Positions 1 through 5,803 of a DNA stretch of 5,803 nt are shown here, one piece after another. The stretch spans positions 1-5,803 of the forward strand of contig JAPCJU010000087.1 in the NCBI GenBank assembly GCA_027886795.1, in the 5' to 3' direction. The notes beneath the pieces are model-generated. The model had not been told where the DNA came from and searched no databases. It saw only the letters and a program-made list of their open reading frames with translations. Every line of letters starts with the position of its first letter. Within the stretch, counting starts at the first letter, position 1. The translations under genes were made by a program, and so were the position numbers. This DNA is from Nitrososphaerota archaeon (GTDB lineage: Archaea; Thermoproteota; Nitrososphaeria; Nitrososphaerales; CADDZS01).

Positions 1-2859
1 GTACAGCTTTGTAACACCCTGATCTGCTACGACAAATCCAAAATTCACCGTCCCTACTGAAGGCACCCAGTAGAACACATTTCCAAAAGCGATCTTACCG
101 CCCGTAATCGAAGTGTTCGTGACGTAGGATTTTATGAAATTGTTTACGAAACTGGTCGCGGAGGAATTCTCAGGTACAGTTTGGTATGTCGTCGTACCTA
201 TTTTGTCCACGATGTTTACATTTGCAACCGAAGAGTTTGAAAGCTGGATTCCGCGAGCTGTAAATAACTCATTGACGTATTGAGTCCTCAACGTTGAATT
301 TGTGAAGATTGGCCCAGTACTAACGCCCGGAAGCCCATAAGTCAATATGAGGCTGGAATTCGTCGGGATTAGATGCACGGGGGCACTCGAATTCTCGCCG
401 TCAATAACGTCTACGAACGGATTTCTTTCAATCACGCTTGTGCCAGAAGACTGATGGATATATGCTGGTATGAAATAATAGAGATGTCCATTGACTGGAT
501 AAAGTAATATGTTTCCGGGAGTCGCCTGGGTTAGCGTAACCGCTTGTTGGGTAGCATAATCCGTCTTGAACGCGTTTAGGGCAGCGGTGGGCCCAAGAAG
601 AGGGACGGAACCCAGAACGGTTGAATTTGCCTGATAAAGCGTCATCTGCCCTAATTGACCACCTCCTGAGGTCACGTAGAGACCTGCGAGATTCTTGCCG
701 GTCGATCCCATGAACTCGACAAGCTGAACGGCGTCGAAAGACACGTTATTACCGGATACGAACGGGATGTAGAGAACTTCTGTATTCGATGGGCGCTCGA
801 AAAAGTCAGACCCCGATCTGAAAATGCTCGGAGTATTGACGTGAAGATAGAAATCAGCGTCCAGTTGTCCAAGGTAGTATTGGTTTCCGAGAAGCTGCTC
901 AGGGTACCTGAGTTGCGGCTGGAGCCAAGACGGGACCGGCCCCCAGCTGGGATAATACTGTTTGTAGAACGAAGTTAGAAAGTTATCATTTCCTGGTACG
1001 GTGTAGCCCTGCATTTGCCCCGTGGCGACGTTAACCAGTACGACACCGAAGAATCTGAGATAGTCCTGAAGGGGAGTGTTCGGGACGTTAGCGAAACCAC
1101 TGTGCAGTGGGTAGTCCACGAAGACTTGAATTGCGAAATACAAATTATTGCCGCCCTTTTGTGCAGAGTCGGTCACAAGATAGGTCGAGCCGTCTTCAAT
1201 CAGACCGCCAATCAGGACGTTCTGAACCCTCTGGAAGACTTCCCGATCGTGAAGCATCTGTATGCAGTCCTGCGGCGGCGAGAAGGCATACCCCAGCTGC
1301 CCCTGTTCTAGGAACCATAGCGCCCTTTGAGCTCCGCACAAAGTATAGTCCGGAGACCCGCTGTAAGAGACATTTTCGATTTCCTGAACTGAAGATGCTG
1401 CGTGGACGTACACATCGTTCGCAAACCCTGGTTCGTCAACCAGATCTTCTCCATAATACATCAACGGCTGCGAAGGGAGTCTGAACGCCTGAGTAACGTT
1501 CACAAAATCACCAGTGTGGGTGTTTAGAGCTATTATCTTAGAACTGTGCGTGTAGATCAGATGGACTCCGATCCAGTCGTTCGGATCTGGATAGTTGAAC
1601 GTGGTGGGCGTGACCCAGTATTCCTGTCCGTAAACATAGACTATGGAAGGTGGGGCAAGGTGAAGCCAGTTCACTCCAATTTCGTTTTGACTTTGCGTAT
1701 AGGAAGAGTTTGTGTCCCAATTTCTGATCAGCGAAAGCGTTGTTGAAGCGTTTCCAGAGGGAATGTGGCTGATATCAGTGTAAGTGACGTTTTGAATGCC
1801 AGCTGCCCAACTCCCTACTGCAACCTGTTTTGACACGAGCGGATCCCATTGATAAGCTATGTAGTTGTTGTTGAAATTCAGTCTAAAGTAAGTAAAGGCG
1901 CCAAGGTTGAATAACAACAATCCGATTATTATTAGGGCGGCGATTATTACCGCGGTCCTCCTTCGCTGAGCGAGAGGTATTGTTTCGCGAGTGGATCTGA
2001 TGTGAAAGAAAATTGCTAGGACGACAAAGGAAGCTAGAACTGTAGTAACAGCTCCCCATTCGTACGGGATAGTGATGTCCATCCCCCAATACGGGATTCC
2101 GACAAACACCGAGAAGACAACAGCCGAGAGAGCGACGAAAATGTCTCTCAGCCACTTGTCCCCGGCTCTGATAACTACGTCTCGAATAAATTTGAGGAAA
2201 AATCGGAGTGCGATTGCTACCATCAAGACAGAGGCAAAGTAAACAAGGATCTGATATTGAATTTCCATGGTCGGAACGAGCGAAATGATTTCCTGCGCGG
2301 TTGCAGTATGAATCGGAAGAGTTGCTATTGTGGGGACAAGGCTCCAACTGCCGTAGCCTTTGAGCGCCATGTCAAATACAATTGTAAGATTTCCGAATCC
2401 TGGAAAGCCGTTGTAAAGACTGAACAACGCAAAAAGAATAGTCCATTTCAGAAACTGCCAAAAGCCCCAGAGTAATTTAGACGGTCGGATGTACAATGGG
2501 CGAACTCTTCTTTGCGGCGTTCCGCCCCCAAATCCACCGAACGGAGTTTGCCGGTATTGGAGCCCAATCAGCGCATTGAAAGATTCGAAGAGATCGCTCC
2601 TTCTTGGAAATGGGTTTATGAAAAATAGTGCCAGAATTGCCGAAACGAGAAAAGTCAGGCCGCCGTAAAAGTTGATCCCAAACCAATCCAGTCCAGCCTT
2701 TTGCCCGTACATTGTTTCCAAGATAGTCCAGTTCAGCCAAATGCTCGCCGCGTACAAGGCAACTATTACGACGATGATCGCGAGGATTATCCAGGGCAGG
2801 ATGCGATGGCGTTCCCTTATCGGAACTTGGGAGCCCGGAAAGTCGTCGCCGCCCTGCAT
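1..2859 (-). CDS. UPF0182 family seven-transmembrane protein with large extracytoplasmic domain (C-terminus beyond window)
   Basis: The protein reads open for 953 codons from ATG at 2859 to the window edge, with no stop. Hydrophobic segments lie at about residues 20-42, 62-82, 127-150, 205-225, 238-258, 266-287 and 302-325, giving the seven N-terminal helices typical of UPF0182. A long domain expected to lie outside the membrane follows. Family-like landmarks include the DWIGVHLIYTH stretch (428-438), LMYYGEDL (466-473), the QLRYPEQLL block (649-657) and a stretch around 778-800 containing GNILLYPVNGHLYYFIPAY. Bacterial members are usually about 900-1000 aa, so little of the C-terminus is probably missing. 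The function is unknown in the family; an envelope role is inference. The domain has 13 N-X-S/T sequons after residue 326 and only two cysteines (C508, C532). ATG 2859 is chosen because a GAGGA ribosome site lies 5 nt upstream; an in-frame TTG at 2871 is the alternative. The gene is divergent from dinB. Confidence 0.88.
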   Translation of the reverse strand, partial: MQGGDDFPGSQVPIRERHRILPWIILAIIVVIVALYAASIWLNWTILETMYGQKAGLDWFGINFYGGLTFLVSAILALFFINPFPRRSDLFESFNALIGLQYRQTPFGGFGGGTPQRRVRPLYIRPSKLLWGFWQFLKWTILFALFSLYNGFPGFGNLTIVFDMALKGYGSWSLVPTIATLPIHTATAQEIISLVPTMEIQYQILVYFASVLMVAIALRFFLKFIRDVVIRAGDKWLRDIFVALSAVVFSVFVGIPYWGMDITIPYEWGAVTTVLASFVVLAIFFHIRSTRETIPLAQRRRTAVIIAALIIIGLLLFNLGAFTYFRLNFNNNYIAYQWDPLVSKQVAVGSWAAGIQNVTYTDISHIPSGNASTTLSLIRNWDTNSSYTQSQNEIGVNWLHLAPPSIVYVYGQEYWVTPTTFNYPDPNDWIGVHLIYTHSSKIIALNTHTGDFVNVTQAFRLPSQPLMYYGEDLVDEPGFANDVYVHAASSVQEIENVSYSGSPDYTLCGAQRALWFLEQGQLGYAFSPPQDCIQMLHDREVFQRVQNVLIGGLIEDGSTYLVTDSAQKGGNNLYFAIQVFVDYPLHSGFANVPNTPLQDYLRFFGVVLVNVATGQMQGYTVPGNDNFLTSFYKQYYPSWGPVPSWLQPQLRYPEQLLGNQYYLGQLDADFYLHVNTPSIFRSGSDFFERPSNTEVLYIPFVSGNNVSFDAVQLVEFMGSTGKNLAGLYVTSGGGQLGQMTLYQANSTVLGSVPLLGPTAALNAFKTDYATQQAVTLTQATPGNILLYPVNGHLYYFIPAYIHQSSGTSVIERNPFVDVIDGENSSAPVHLIPTNSSLILTYGLPGVSTGPIFTNSTLRTQYVNELFTARGIQLSNSSVANVNIVDKIGTTTYQTVPENSSATSFVNNFIKSYVTNTSITGGKIAFGNVFYWVPSVGTVNFGFVVADQGVTKLY

Positions 2860-2864
2860 TCTAT

Positions 2865-2869
2865 TCCTC
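2865..2869 (-). promoter_or_regulatory. Shine-Dalgarno-like GAGGA for the UPF0182 gene
   Basis: Read on the minus strand, GAGGA is followed by a 5-nt spacer and then ATG at 2859. This supports ATG rather than the in-frame TTG at 2871, which overlaps the motif. Confidence 0.55.
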
Positions 2870-2893
2870 AATTGCTCGAAGCAGTTTTTCCTG

Positions 2894-2901
2894 CTTTTAA
2901 G
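2894..2901 (-). promoter_or_regulatory. Putative archaeal TATA box for the UPF0182 gene
   Basis: The minus-strand sequence CTTAAAAG is centred about 38 nt upstream of the ATG. With the usual archaeal TATA-to-start distance of about 25 nt, transcription would begin near 2872 and give a leader of roughly 10-13 nt carrying the GAGGA site. This is assigned from spacing and composition only. Confidence 0.45.
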
Positions 2902-2932
2902 TCGAATGCCCGAAAAAGACCGAGGAGTGTGA

Positions 2933-2940
2933 TCTTTATT
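2933..2940 (+). promoter_or_regulatory. Putative archaeal TATA box for dinB
   Basis: TCTTTATT is centred about 33 nt upstream of the dinB ATG and is the most AT-rich spot in the 110-bp divergent region. It would place transcription start near 2962, so the mRNA would be leaderless or nearly so. That fits the absence of a clear Shine-Dalgarno sequence before dinB. No LexA-like or other palindromic operator is evident between this box and the opposing one at 2894-2901. Confidence 0.38.
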
Positions 2941-2969
2941 GCGCCGAAAGCCGGTTGTGTCTCTGAAGA

Positions 2970-4103
2970 ATGTCCAGAGCCGGCGAGTTCAATCGATTAA
3001 TCTTTCACGTCGACATGGATTCTTTCTACGCCTCATGCGAGCTCAGTCGAAAAACTGATCTTAAGGGGAAACCGTTCGTTGTGGGAGCCGATCCTCATCA
3101 GGGAAAGGGAAGGGGTGTCGTTTTGGCGTGCAACTATGAGGCAAAAAAGTTGGGGCTACGCTCTGGAATGCCCATTTCACGAGCGTGGGAGCTTTGTCCA
3201 AACGCGAGCTATGTTCGACCGGATTTCGATTTTTACATCCAAGTGTCCTCAAGAGTCATGAGCTATCTGAGAAACTTTGCGGAAAAAACGGAGCAGGTAA
3301 GCATCGACGAGGCCTACCTTGAAGTCACAAACCACATACGAGCTGTTTCAGAGGAAATGGGAAACGGTGATCAAGATAAGGCGATCATCGCCTTGGCAGC
3401 TTCCATAAAAAAATCGATAAGCGAGAACGTTGGCATAACTTGCAGCATCGGCGTGGCCGATTCCAAGATAATAGCCAAAATCGCTACCGATATGAAAAAA
3501 CCTGACGGGTTGACAATTGTTCATCCGAATGAATCGGTGGAATTTCTCGCTCCTCTTTCGGTCTCAAAAATTCCCGGAGTAGGCAAAGTAACGCAGAAAA
3601 CCCTTTTGGAAAAATTCAAGGTAGAAAAAATTTCAGATCTTCGAAAGGTTCCCCCGGATGACCTGAGAGACGGCTTCGGCAAAAGTTCGATCTGGCTCCT
3701 AAACGTTGCCAATGGGATCGACGAGAGCGATGTGGTTGAAAGCTGGGATCCGGTATCTATCTCAAGCGAAACAACCTTTGAAGAAGATGAAGCGGTGTAT
3801 TCAAGGGTCCATAACTTGATGAACGAGGTTGCGAAAGATGTTCATGCGCGACTAATTTCTGACAGGTACCTCTTTAGGAACGTTGGAATCAAGATACGAT
3901 TCACGGGTTTTGAGACCCACACGAGGTCGAAATCGCTAAACGCTTACTCCGATTCTCTGAAGGCGATCATTCACGAGTGCGACAAACTTCTTTCCGAGTT
4001 TCACGAATCAGAGAAAAAGGTCAGATTGATCGGAGTGAAAGTGTCGAGTCTGAAAAAAAGGGAAGAAAATCAGCGGACGCTCGCTGACTTTAACGCTAGT
4101 TGA
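2970..4103 (+). CDS. dinB: DNA polymerase IV, Y-family (DinB/Dpo4-like)
   Basis: This 377-aa Y-family polymerase copies past damaged template bases, with low fidelity. The palm opens with FHVDMDSFYASCE (12-24), giving metal ligand D15 and the likely steric-gate Y20. SIDEAYLEV (111-119) supplies D113 and E114. SIGVADSKIIAKIATDMKKPDG-type sequence lies at 159-180, a thumb helix-hairpin-helix (IPGVGKVTQKTLLEKF) at 201-216, and the little-finger domain starts near 262 (VSISSETTFEED). The C-terminus carries QRTLADF (368-374), resembling a sliding-clamp (PCNA) binding motif. Length matches archaeal Dpo4-type enzymes. The start is essentially forced: an in-frame TGA lies at 2964-2966, and the next ATG (residue 16) would lose D15. 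No clear ribosome site is visible, consistent with a leaderless mRNA. The last 8 bp overlap the convergent nitroreductase gene. All catalytic residues are present, so it is probably active. Confidence 0.96.
   Translation: MSRAGEFNRLIFHVDMDSFYASCELSRKTDLKGKPFVVGADPHQGKGRGVVLACNYEAKKLGLRSGMPISRAWELCPNASYVRPDFDFYIQVSSRVMSYLRNFAEKTEQVSIDEAYLEVTNHIRAVSEEMGNGDQDKAIIALAASIKKSISENVGITCSIGVADSKIIAKIATDMKKPDGLTIVHPNESVEFLAPLSVSKIPGVGKVTQKTLLEKFKVEKISDLRKVPPDDLRDGFGKSSIWLLNVANGIDESDVVESWDPVSISSETTFEEDEAVYSRVHNLMNEVAKDVHARLISDRYLFRNVGIKIRFTGFETHTRSKSLNAYSDSLKAIIHECDKLLSEFHESEKKVRLIGVKVSSLKKREENQRTLADFNAS
4053..4070 (-). terminator. Candidate T-rich terminator for the nitroreductase gene
   Basis: On the minus strand a pyrimidine-rich tract ending in seven consecutive T lies about 26-43 nt past the nitroreductase stop. 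Archaeal RNA polymerase commonly terminates at T-runs without a hairpin. The tract falls inside the 3' end of dinB, where it encodes lysine-rich residues near 361-367, so coding constraint may equally explain it. Confidence 0.3.
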
Positions 4104-4605
4104 ACTTGATTCCGAATTGGTTCAGATAGGCCACATCGTCGAAAGGCTTACGGCTCTTTTTCCCTTTGTAATTCTTCGTTGGAAAGCCAAATGGCAAAAT
4201 CGTCAAAATATTCAAGTTTCTGGGAATTTTCAAAAGATCCTTTACCTTGTCCCGATCTATAGAGCCGACCCACGAGTTTCCGAGTCCAAGATCCCAAGCC
4301 TCGATAGTCATGCTCTGGACTGCGCGCGTCGAATCAATTTCAGACCACCTGTTCTGTGGATCGGTGACTACAGCGATCGCAAAAGCGGCGTTTGAAATGT
4401 GCCTTCCAGAGGGCGAAAGATCAGCAATCTTCCCCAAAAGATCTCGGTCGGTTATTGCGATGAACGACCAAGCCTGCATGTTGCGGGCGCTCGCAGTCAT
4501 TCTACCAGCATCAATTATTTTTCTGATCGAGGATTTATCAAGCGATTTGGAGCGATCATACTCACGCACCGTCATGGCGCGAGAAATGGCTTCACTAGTT
4601 TCCAT
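4096..4605 (-). CDS. Nitroreductase family FMN-dependent oxidoreductase
   Basis: This 169-aa protein has the layout of the compact nitroreductase fold (PF00881), which uses FMN and NAD(P)H to reduce nitro, quinone or other substrates; the actual substrate cannot be told. Visible family features are the N-terminal MTVREYD (11-17) with the FMN-contacting Arg position R14, SARNMQAWSF (39-48) matching the usual S-A-x-N-x-Q-P-W block with Ala in place of Pro, and a central D91 followed by AVQSMTIEAWDLGLGNSWVG (95-114). The C-terminal PFGFPTKNYKGKKSRKPFDDVAY (138-160) matches the G-x-P...R-K-P-hydrophobic end. The enzyme is probably cytosolic and dimeric, as in the family. M1 is preferred over M11 because the usual helix precedes the R14 motif. 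It is convergent with dinB, sharing 8 bp. No functional link to dinB is shown by the sequence. Confidence 0.92.
   Translation of the reverse strand: METSEAISRAMTVREYDRSKSLDKSSIRKIIDAGRMTASARNMQAWSFIAITDRDLLGKIADLSPSGRHISNAAFAIAVVTDPQNRWSEIDSTRAVQSMTIEAWDLGLGNSWVGSIDRDKVKDLLKIPRNLNILTILPFGFPTKNYKGKKSRKPFDDVAYLNQFGIKFN
4156..4167 (+). terminator. Candidate T-rich terminator for dinB
   Basis: The plus strand has a T5 run, three C and a further T3 run about 53-64 nt after the dinB stop. It lies inside the opposing nitroreductase gene, over its lysine-rich C-terminal codons. It is plausible as a hairpin-free archaeal terminator, but composition alone is weak evidence. Confidence 0.28.
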
Positions 4606-4637
4606 GATTTAATCTCGTTTGTGAAAATGAGGTGACG

Positions 4638-4647
4638 ATATAATAAT
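4638..4647 (-). promoter_or_regulatory. Putative archaeal TATA box for the nitroreductase gene
   Basis: Minus-strand TTATTATATC is centred about 37 nt upstream of the nitroreductase ATG at 4605, matching the spacing seen for the UPF0182 gene. It predicts a start near 4616 and a leader of about 11 nt with no strong Shine-Dalgarno sequence. It lies between the stop of the 48-aa ORF and the nitroreductase start, so the nitroreductase gene can be transcribed independently of that ORF. Confidence 0.5.
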
Positions 4648-4663
4648 TTCTTGACTTGGCAAA

Positions 4664-4810
4664 TCACACTGTTAGATCTTTTTTTGAAAGTACCTGAAAC
4701 ATTTCGAGTAATGGTCTTAGGTCAGGGAACTGAAAGTCCGGGACCTCGAAACCTGAAGTGGGAGGAATTATTGAAACTTGAATCTCTCCGATCTCAAAAA
4801 AAATAGCCAC
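4664..4810 (-). CDS. Small hypothetical protein, 48 aa (GTG start)
   Basis: This open frame starts at GTG 4810 and stops at TGA 4664. It translates to a peptide beginning VAIFFEIGEIQVSIIPP and ending LLEMFQVLSKKDLTV. I do not recognise the family. It looks protein-like: an alternating hydrophobic stretch that could form strands (1-16), a Pro/Gly turn (16-20), an acidic-aromatic segment GFEVPDFQFPDLRP (20-33), then an amphipathic helix (33-44). There is no signal peptide or transmembrane helix. Initiation signals support it: GGGAG 4 nt before the GTG, and a TATA-like CTTAAAAAG about 37 nt upstream. An in-frame TAA at 4847-4849 limits extension. It lies 58 bp upstream of, and on the same strand as, the nitroreductase, which has its own TATA-like box. 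It could be a real small gene, the remnant of a longer one, or chance. Homology in related genomes would decide. Confidence 0.45.
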   Translation of the reverse strand: MAIFFEIGEIQVSIIPPTSGFEVPDFQFPDLRPLLEMFQVLSKKDLTV

Positions 4811-4814
4811 AATT

Positions 4815-4819
4815 CTCCC
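4815..4819 (-). promoter_or_regulatory. Shine-Dalgarno-like GGGAG before the 48-aa ORF
   Basis: On the minus strand GGGAG lies 4 nt before the GTG at 4810. The spacing is slightly short but workable. It is the reason GTG is proposed as the start of the small ORF. Confidence 0.35.
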
Positions 4820-4842
4820 AATCCTGTTCTTGCTCCCGCTGC

Positions 4843-4862
4843 CTTTTTAAGCATAAAATACA
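4843..4862. promoter_or_regulatory. AT-rich block, putative bidirectional promoter core
   Basis: This block reads CTTTTTAAGCATAAAATACA on the plus strand and holds TATA-like sequences in both directions. On the minus strand CTTAAAAAG is placed to start transcription near 4820, just before the 48-aa ORF. On the plus strand TTTTTAAG or ATAAAATA could start transcription at roughly 4871-4884, which would give aRF1 a leader of about 100 nt. The assignment rests on composition and spacing only. Confidence 0.35.
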
Positions 4863-4971
4863 ATTAGATCATGAAAGAGAGTCAGCGTGTGTTGAACGAG
4901 GGACGTTATTTAGTCTCGAGCGTCTATTCCTTCATTACTTACTCCAGCGTTAGCTGAATACTTTTTCTGCA
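4863..4971 (+). other. Probable 5' leader or upstream region of the aRF1 gene
   Basis: No better promoter than the 4843-4862 block is obvious; a weaker TATA-like TTATTTA lies at 4906-4912 and would shorten the leader to about 50 nt. The region contains a 28-codon frame from ATG 4871 to TGA 4955-4957 (peptide MKESQRVLNEGRY...), which has no ribosome site and is not claimed as a gene. No tRNA, convincing hairpin or known riboswitch was recognised. Confidence 0.3.
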
Positions 4972-4977
4972 GAGGTG
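4972..4977 (+). promoter_or_regulatory. Strong Shine-Dalgarno (GAGGTG) defining the aRF1 TTG start
   Basis: GAGGTG matches the archaeal 16S anti-Shine-Dalgarno and lies 5 nt before the TTG at 4983. No ATG or GTG is in frame between the upstream in-frame stop (TAG, 4911-4913) and this TTG, so the site fixes an unusual TTG initiation codon. Confidence 0.75.
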
Positions 4978-4982
4978 TTCTT

Positions 4983-5803
4983 TTGCCAAGTGGCGATACT
5001 AGTAAGAAATTTGATTCAGTTGCTATCTACAGGATTCGAAAACTGCTCTCAGACCTTTCGAATAAGACCGGAAGAGGAACAGAGCTCGTAAGCCTGTACT
5101 TGCCTCCGAAAAAGGCAGTTCACGAAGCAATTGCCGCCCTGAGGGAGGAAAGTGGAACTGCCTCAAACATAAAGTCCGATACCACGAGAAATCATGTACA
5201 GGACGCCCTGACAAAGACGATGGCACGTTTGAGGCTGTACAAGCAGACCCCGGAAAACGGAATAGTGATCTTTTGCGGGGCGATTCCCGGTCCAGGCGGA
5301 CCCGGAAATGAAACCATTGATCTGTTCGAGGTATTGCCCCAAAAACCTGTTTCTGTTTATCTTTACAGGTGCGACGATCATTTCCACCTTGATCCGCTGC
5401 GAGATATGTTGCGCGAACAAAACGTGATCGGAATTCTTTCGATGGATGCGACGGAGGCAGGACTAGGCATCGTTTCAGGGGATACGTGGGAGGTTGTCGA
5501 CACGATGAGCTCCGGTGTCTCGGGCAAGACCAAGAAGGGAGGTCAATCCGCGAGGCGGTATGAGCGTCTTCGCGAGATGGAATTATCAGACTACTTCAGG
5601 CGGCTCGCTGATCACTCCAAGAAGGCATTTTTAGAGCAGTATCAGGTGAAGGGATTGATCGTCGGCGGGCCAGGGCCGACCAAGGATGAGTTTGTCAAGG
5701 ACGGATACCTGGACTACCGGTTGCAGAACGCAGTCGTTGGCACTATTGACTCCGGTTATGTGGGTCGAGAAGGCGTCCGAGAGACGATAGAAAAGGCGGG
5801 AAA
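4983..5803 (+). CDS. prf1: Peptide chain release factor aRF1 (class 1, eRF1-like), 3' end beyond window
   Basis: aRF1 recognises all three stop codons in the ribosomal A site and triggers peptide release. The 273 visible codons cover domain 1 and most or all of domain 2. Domain 1 shows GTELVSLYLPP (32-42), TASNIKS (59-65) with the stop-decoding NIKS at 62-65, and YRCDDHF (128-134), the YxCxxxF motif. Domain 2 shows SGKTKKGGQSARRYERLRE (180-198), with the catalytic GGQ at 186-188. The GPGPTKDEFVKDGYLDYRLQN block (230-250) leads into the last part. The family is about 400-420 aa, so roughly a third is missing to the right. The start is TTG, supported by GAGGTG 5 nt upstream; N-terminal sequence before GTE has the expected length. 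The GTE variant of the eRF1 GTS motif is, as I recall, common in archaea. No frameshift or missing key residue is seen. Confidence 0.97.
   Translation, partial: MPSGDTSKKFDSVAIYRIRKLLSDLSNKTGRGTELVSLYLPPKKAVHEAIAALREESGTASNIKSDTTRNHVQDALTKTMARLRLYKQTPENGIVIFCGAIPGPGGPGNETIDLFEVLPQKPVSVYLYRCDDHFHLDPLRDMLREQNVIGILSMDATEAGLGIVSGDTWEVVDTMSSGVSGKTKKGGQSARRYERLREMELSDYFRRLADHSKKAFLEQYQVKGLIVGGPGPTKDEFVKDGYLDYRLQNAVVGTIDSGYVGREGVRETIEKAG

Noticed and set aside
1015..1484. Two overlapping plus-strand frames (98 and 125 codons)
   Set aside because: They lie antisense to the UPF0182 ectodomain, overlap one another, and show no motif or initiation signal.
1883..2347. 154-codon minus-strand frame inside the UPF0182 gene
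   Set aside because: It is another frame of the same strand. The overlapping 953-codon frame shows seven hydrophobic helices and family blocks, while this one is Arg/Ser/Asn-rich with no recognisable domain.
2672..3000. Plus-strand frames running up to the dinB start
   Set aside because: They are antisense to the UPF0182 N-terminus and would overlap the dinB start in a different frame. No ribosome site or domain was seen.
4247..4635. Plus-strand frames of 121 and 78 codons over the nitroreductase gene
   Set aside because: They are antisense to a gene with clear nitroreductase motifs and have low-complexity, motif-free translations.
4902..4924. GACG/CGTC hairpin before aRF1
   Set aside because: It has only four base pairs around a 15-nt loop, which is expected by chance.
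4871..4957. 28-codon ORF upstream of aRF1 as an independent gene
   Set aside because: It has no ribosome site, is very short, and its position relative to the likely transcription start is uncertain. It is mentioned only as a possible leader element.
4606..4982. tRNA, snoRNA-like gene or CRISPR repeats in the spacer
   Set aside because: No T-arm consensus with a matching acceptor stem, no paired C and D boxes, and no regularly spaced repeats were found by eye.
5023..5420. Minus-strand frames opposite aRF1
   Set aside because: They are antisense to the NIKS, YRCDDHF and GGQ-bearing frame, with no independent support.
1..5803. Defence island, insertion sequence or other mobile element
   Set aside because: No transposase, integrase, toxin-antitoxin pair or flanking repeat was found. 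The genes are housekeeping or conserved-family genes with intact reading frames.

Overview
The window looks like ordinary chromosomal DNA from an archaeon. Three things point that way. The 3'-truncated gene at the right end encodes an archaeal/eukaryotic class-1 release factor (NIKS, YRCDDHF and GGQ motifs). AT-rich, TATA-like boxes sit about 33-38 nt upstream of several start codons, implying short leaders. There are no bacterial-type -35/-10 promoters. The aRF1 sequence style resembles Nitrososphaeria (Thaumarchaeota) more than Euryarchaeota, but that lineage call is an impression, not a computed result.

Layout. Positions 1-2859 (minus strand) hold 953 codons of a UPF0182-family membrane protein: seven transmembrane helices, then a very large sequon-rich extracytoplasmic domain whose C-terminus lies beyond the left edge. 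A 110-bp divergent intergenic region with a TATA-like box for each direction separates it from dinB (plus, 2970-4103), a complete Y-family translesion DNA polymerase with a C-terminal clamp-binding-like motif. dinB converges on a short FMN nitroreductase (minus, 4096-4605), and the two genes share 8 bp at their 3' ends. Upstream of the nitroreductase on the same strand is a small unannotated ORF (minus, 4664-4810; 48 aa, GTG start). It has its own Shine-Dalgarno-like and TATA-like elements and is the least expected element here. An AT-rich block (4843-4862) then separates it from the aRF1 gene (plus, from 4983, TTG start with a strong GAGGTG ribosome site), whose 273 visible codons run off the right edge.

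Functionally these are largely unrelated single genes, most with their own promoter: an envelope protein of unknown function, a lesion-bypass polymerase, a flavin oxidoreductase and the translation termination factor. No operon, mobile element, CRISPR array, tRNA or rRNA was seen. I did not find a convincing new multi-gene system. The items most worth a second look are the 48-aa small gene, the long aRF1 leader, and the glycosylation-site pattern and lone cysteine pair of the UPF0182 protein.
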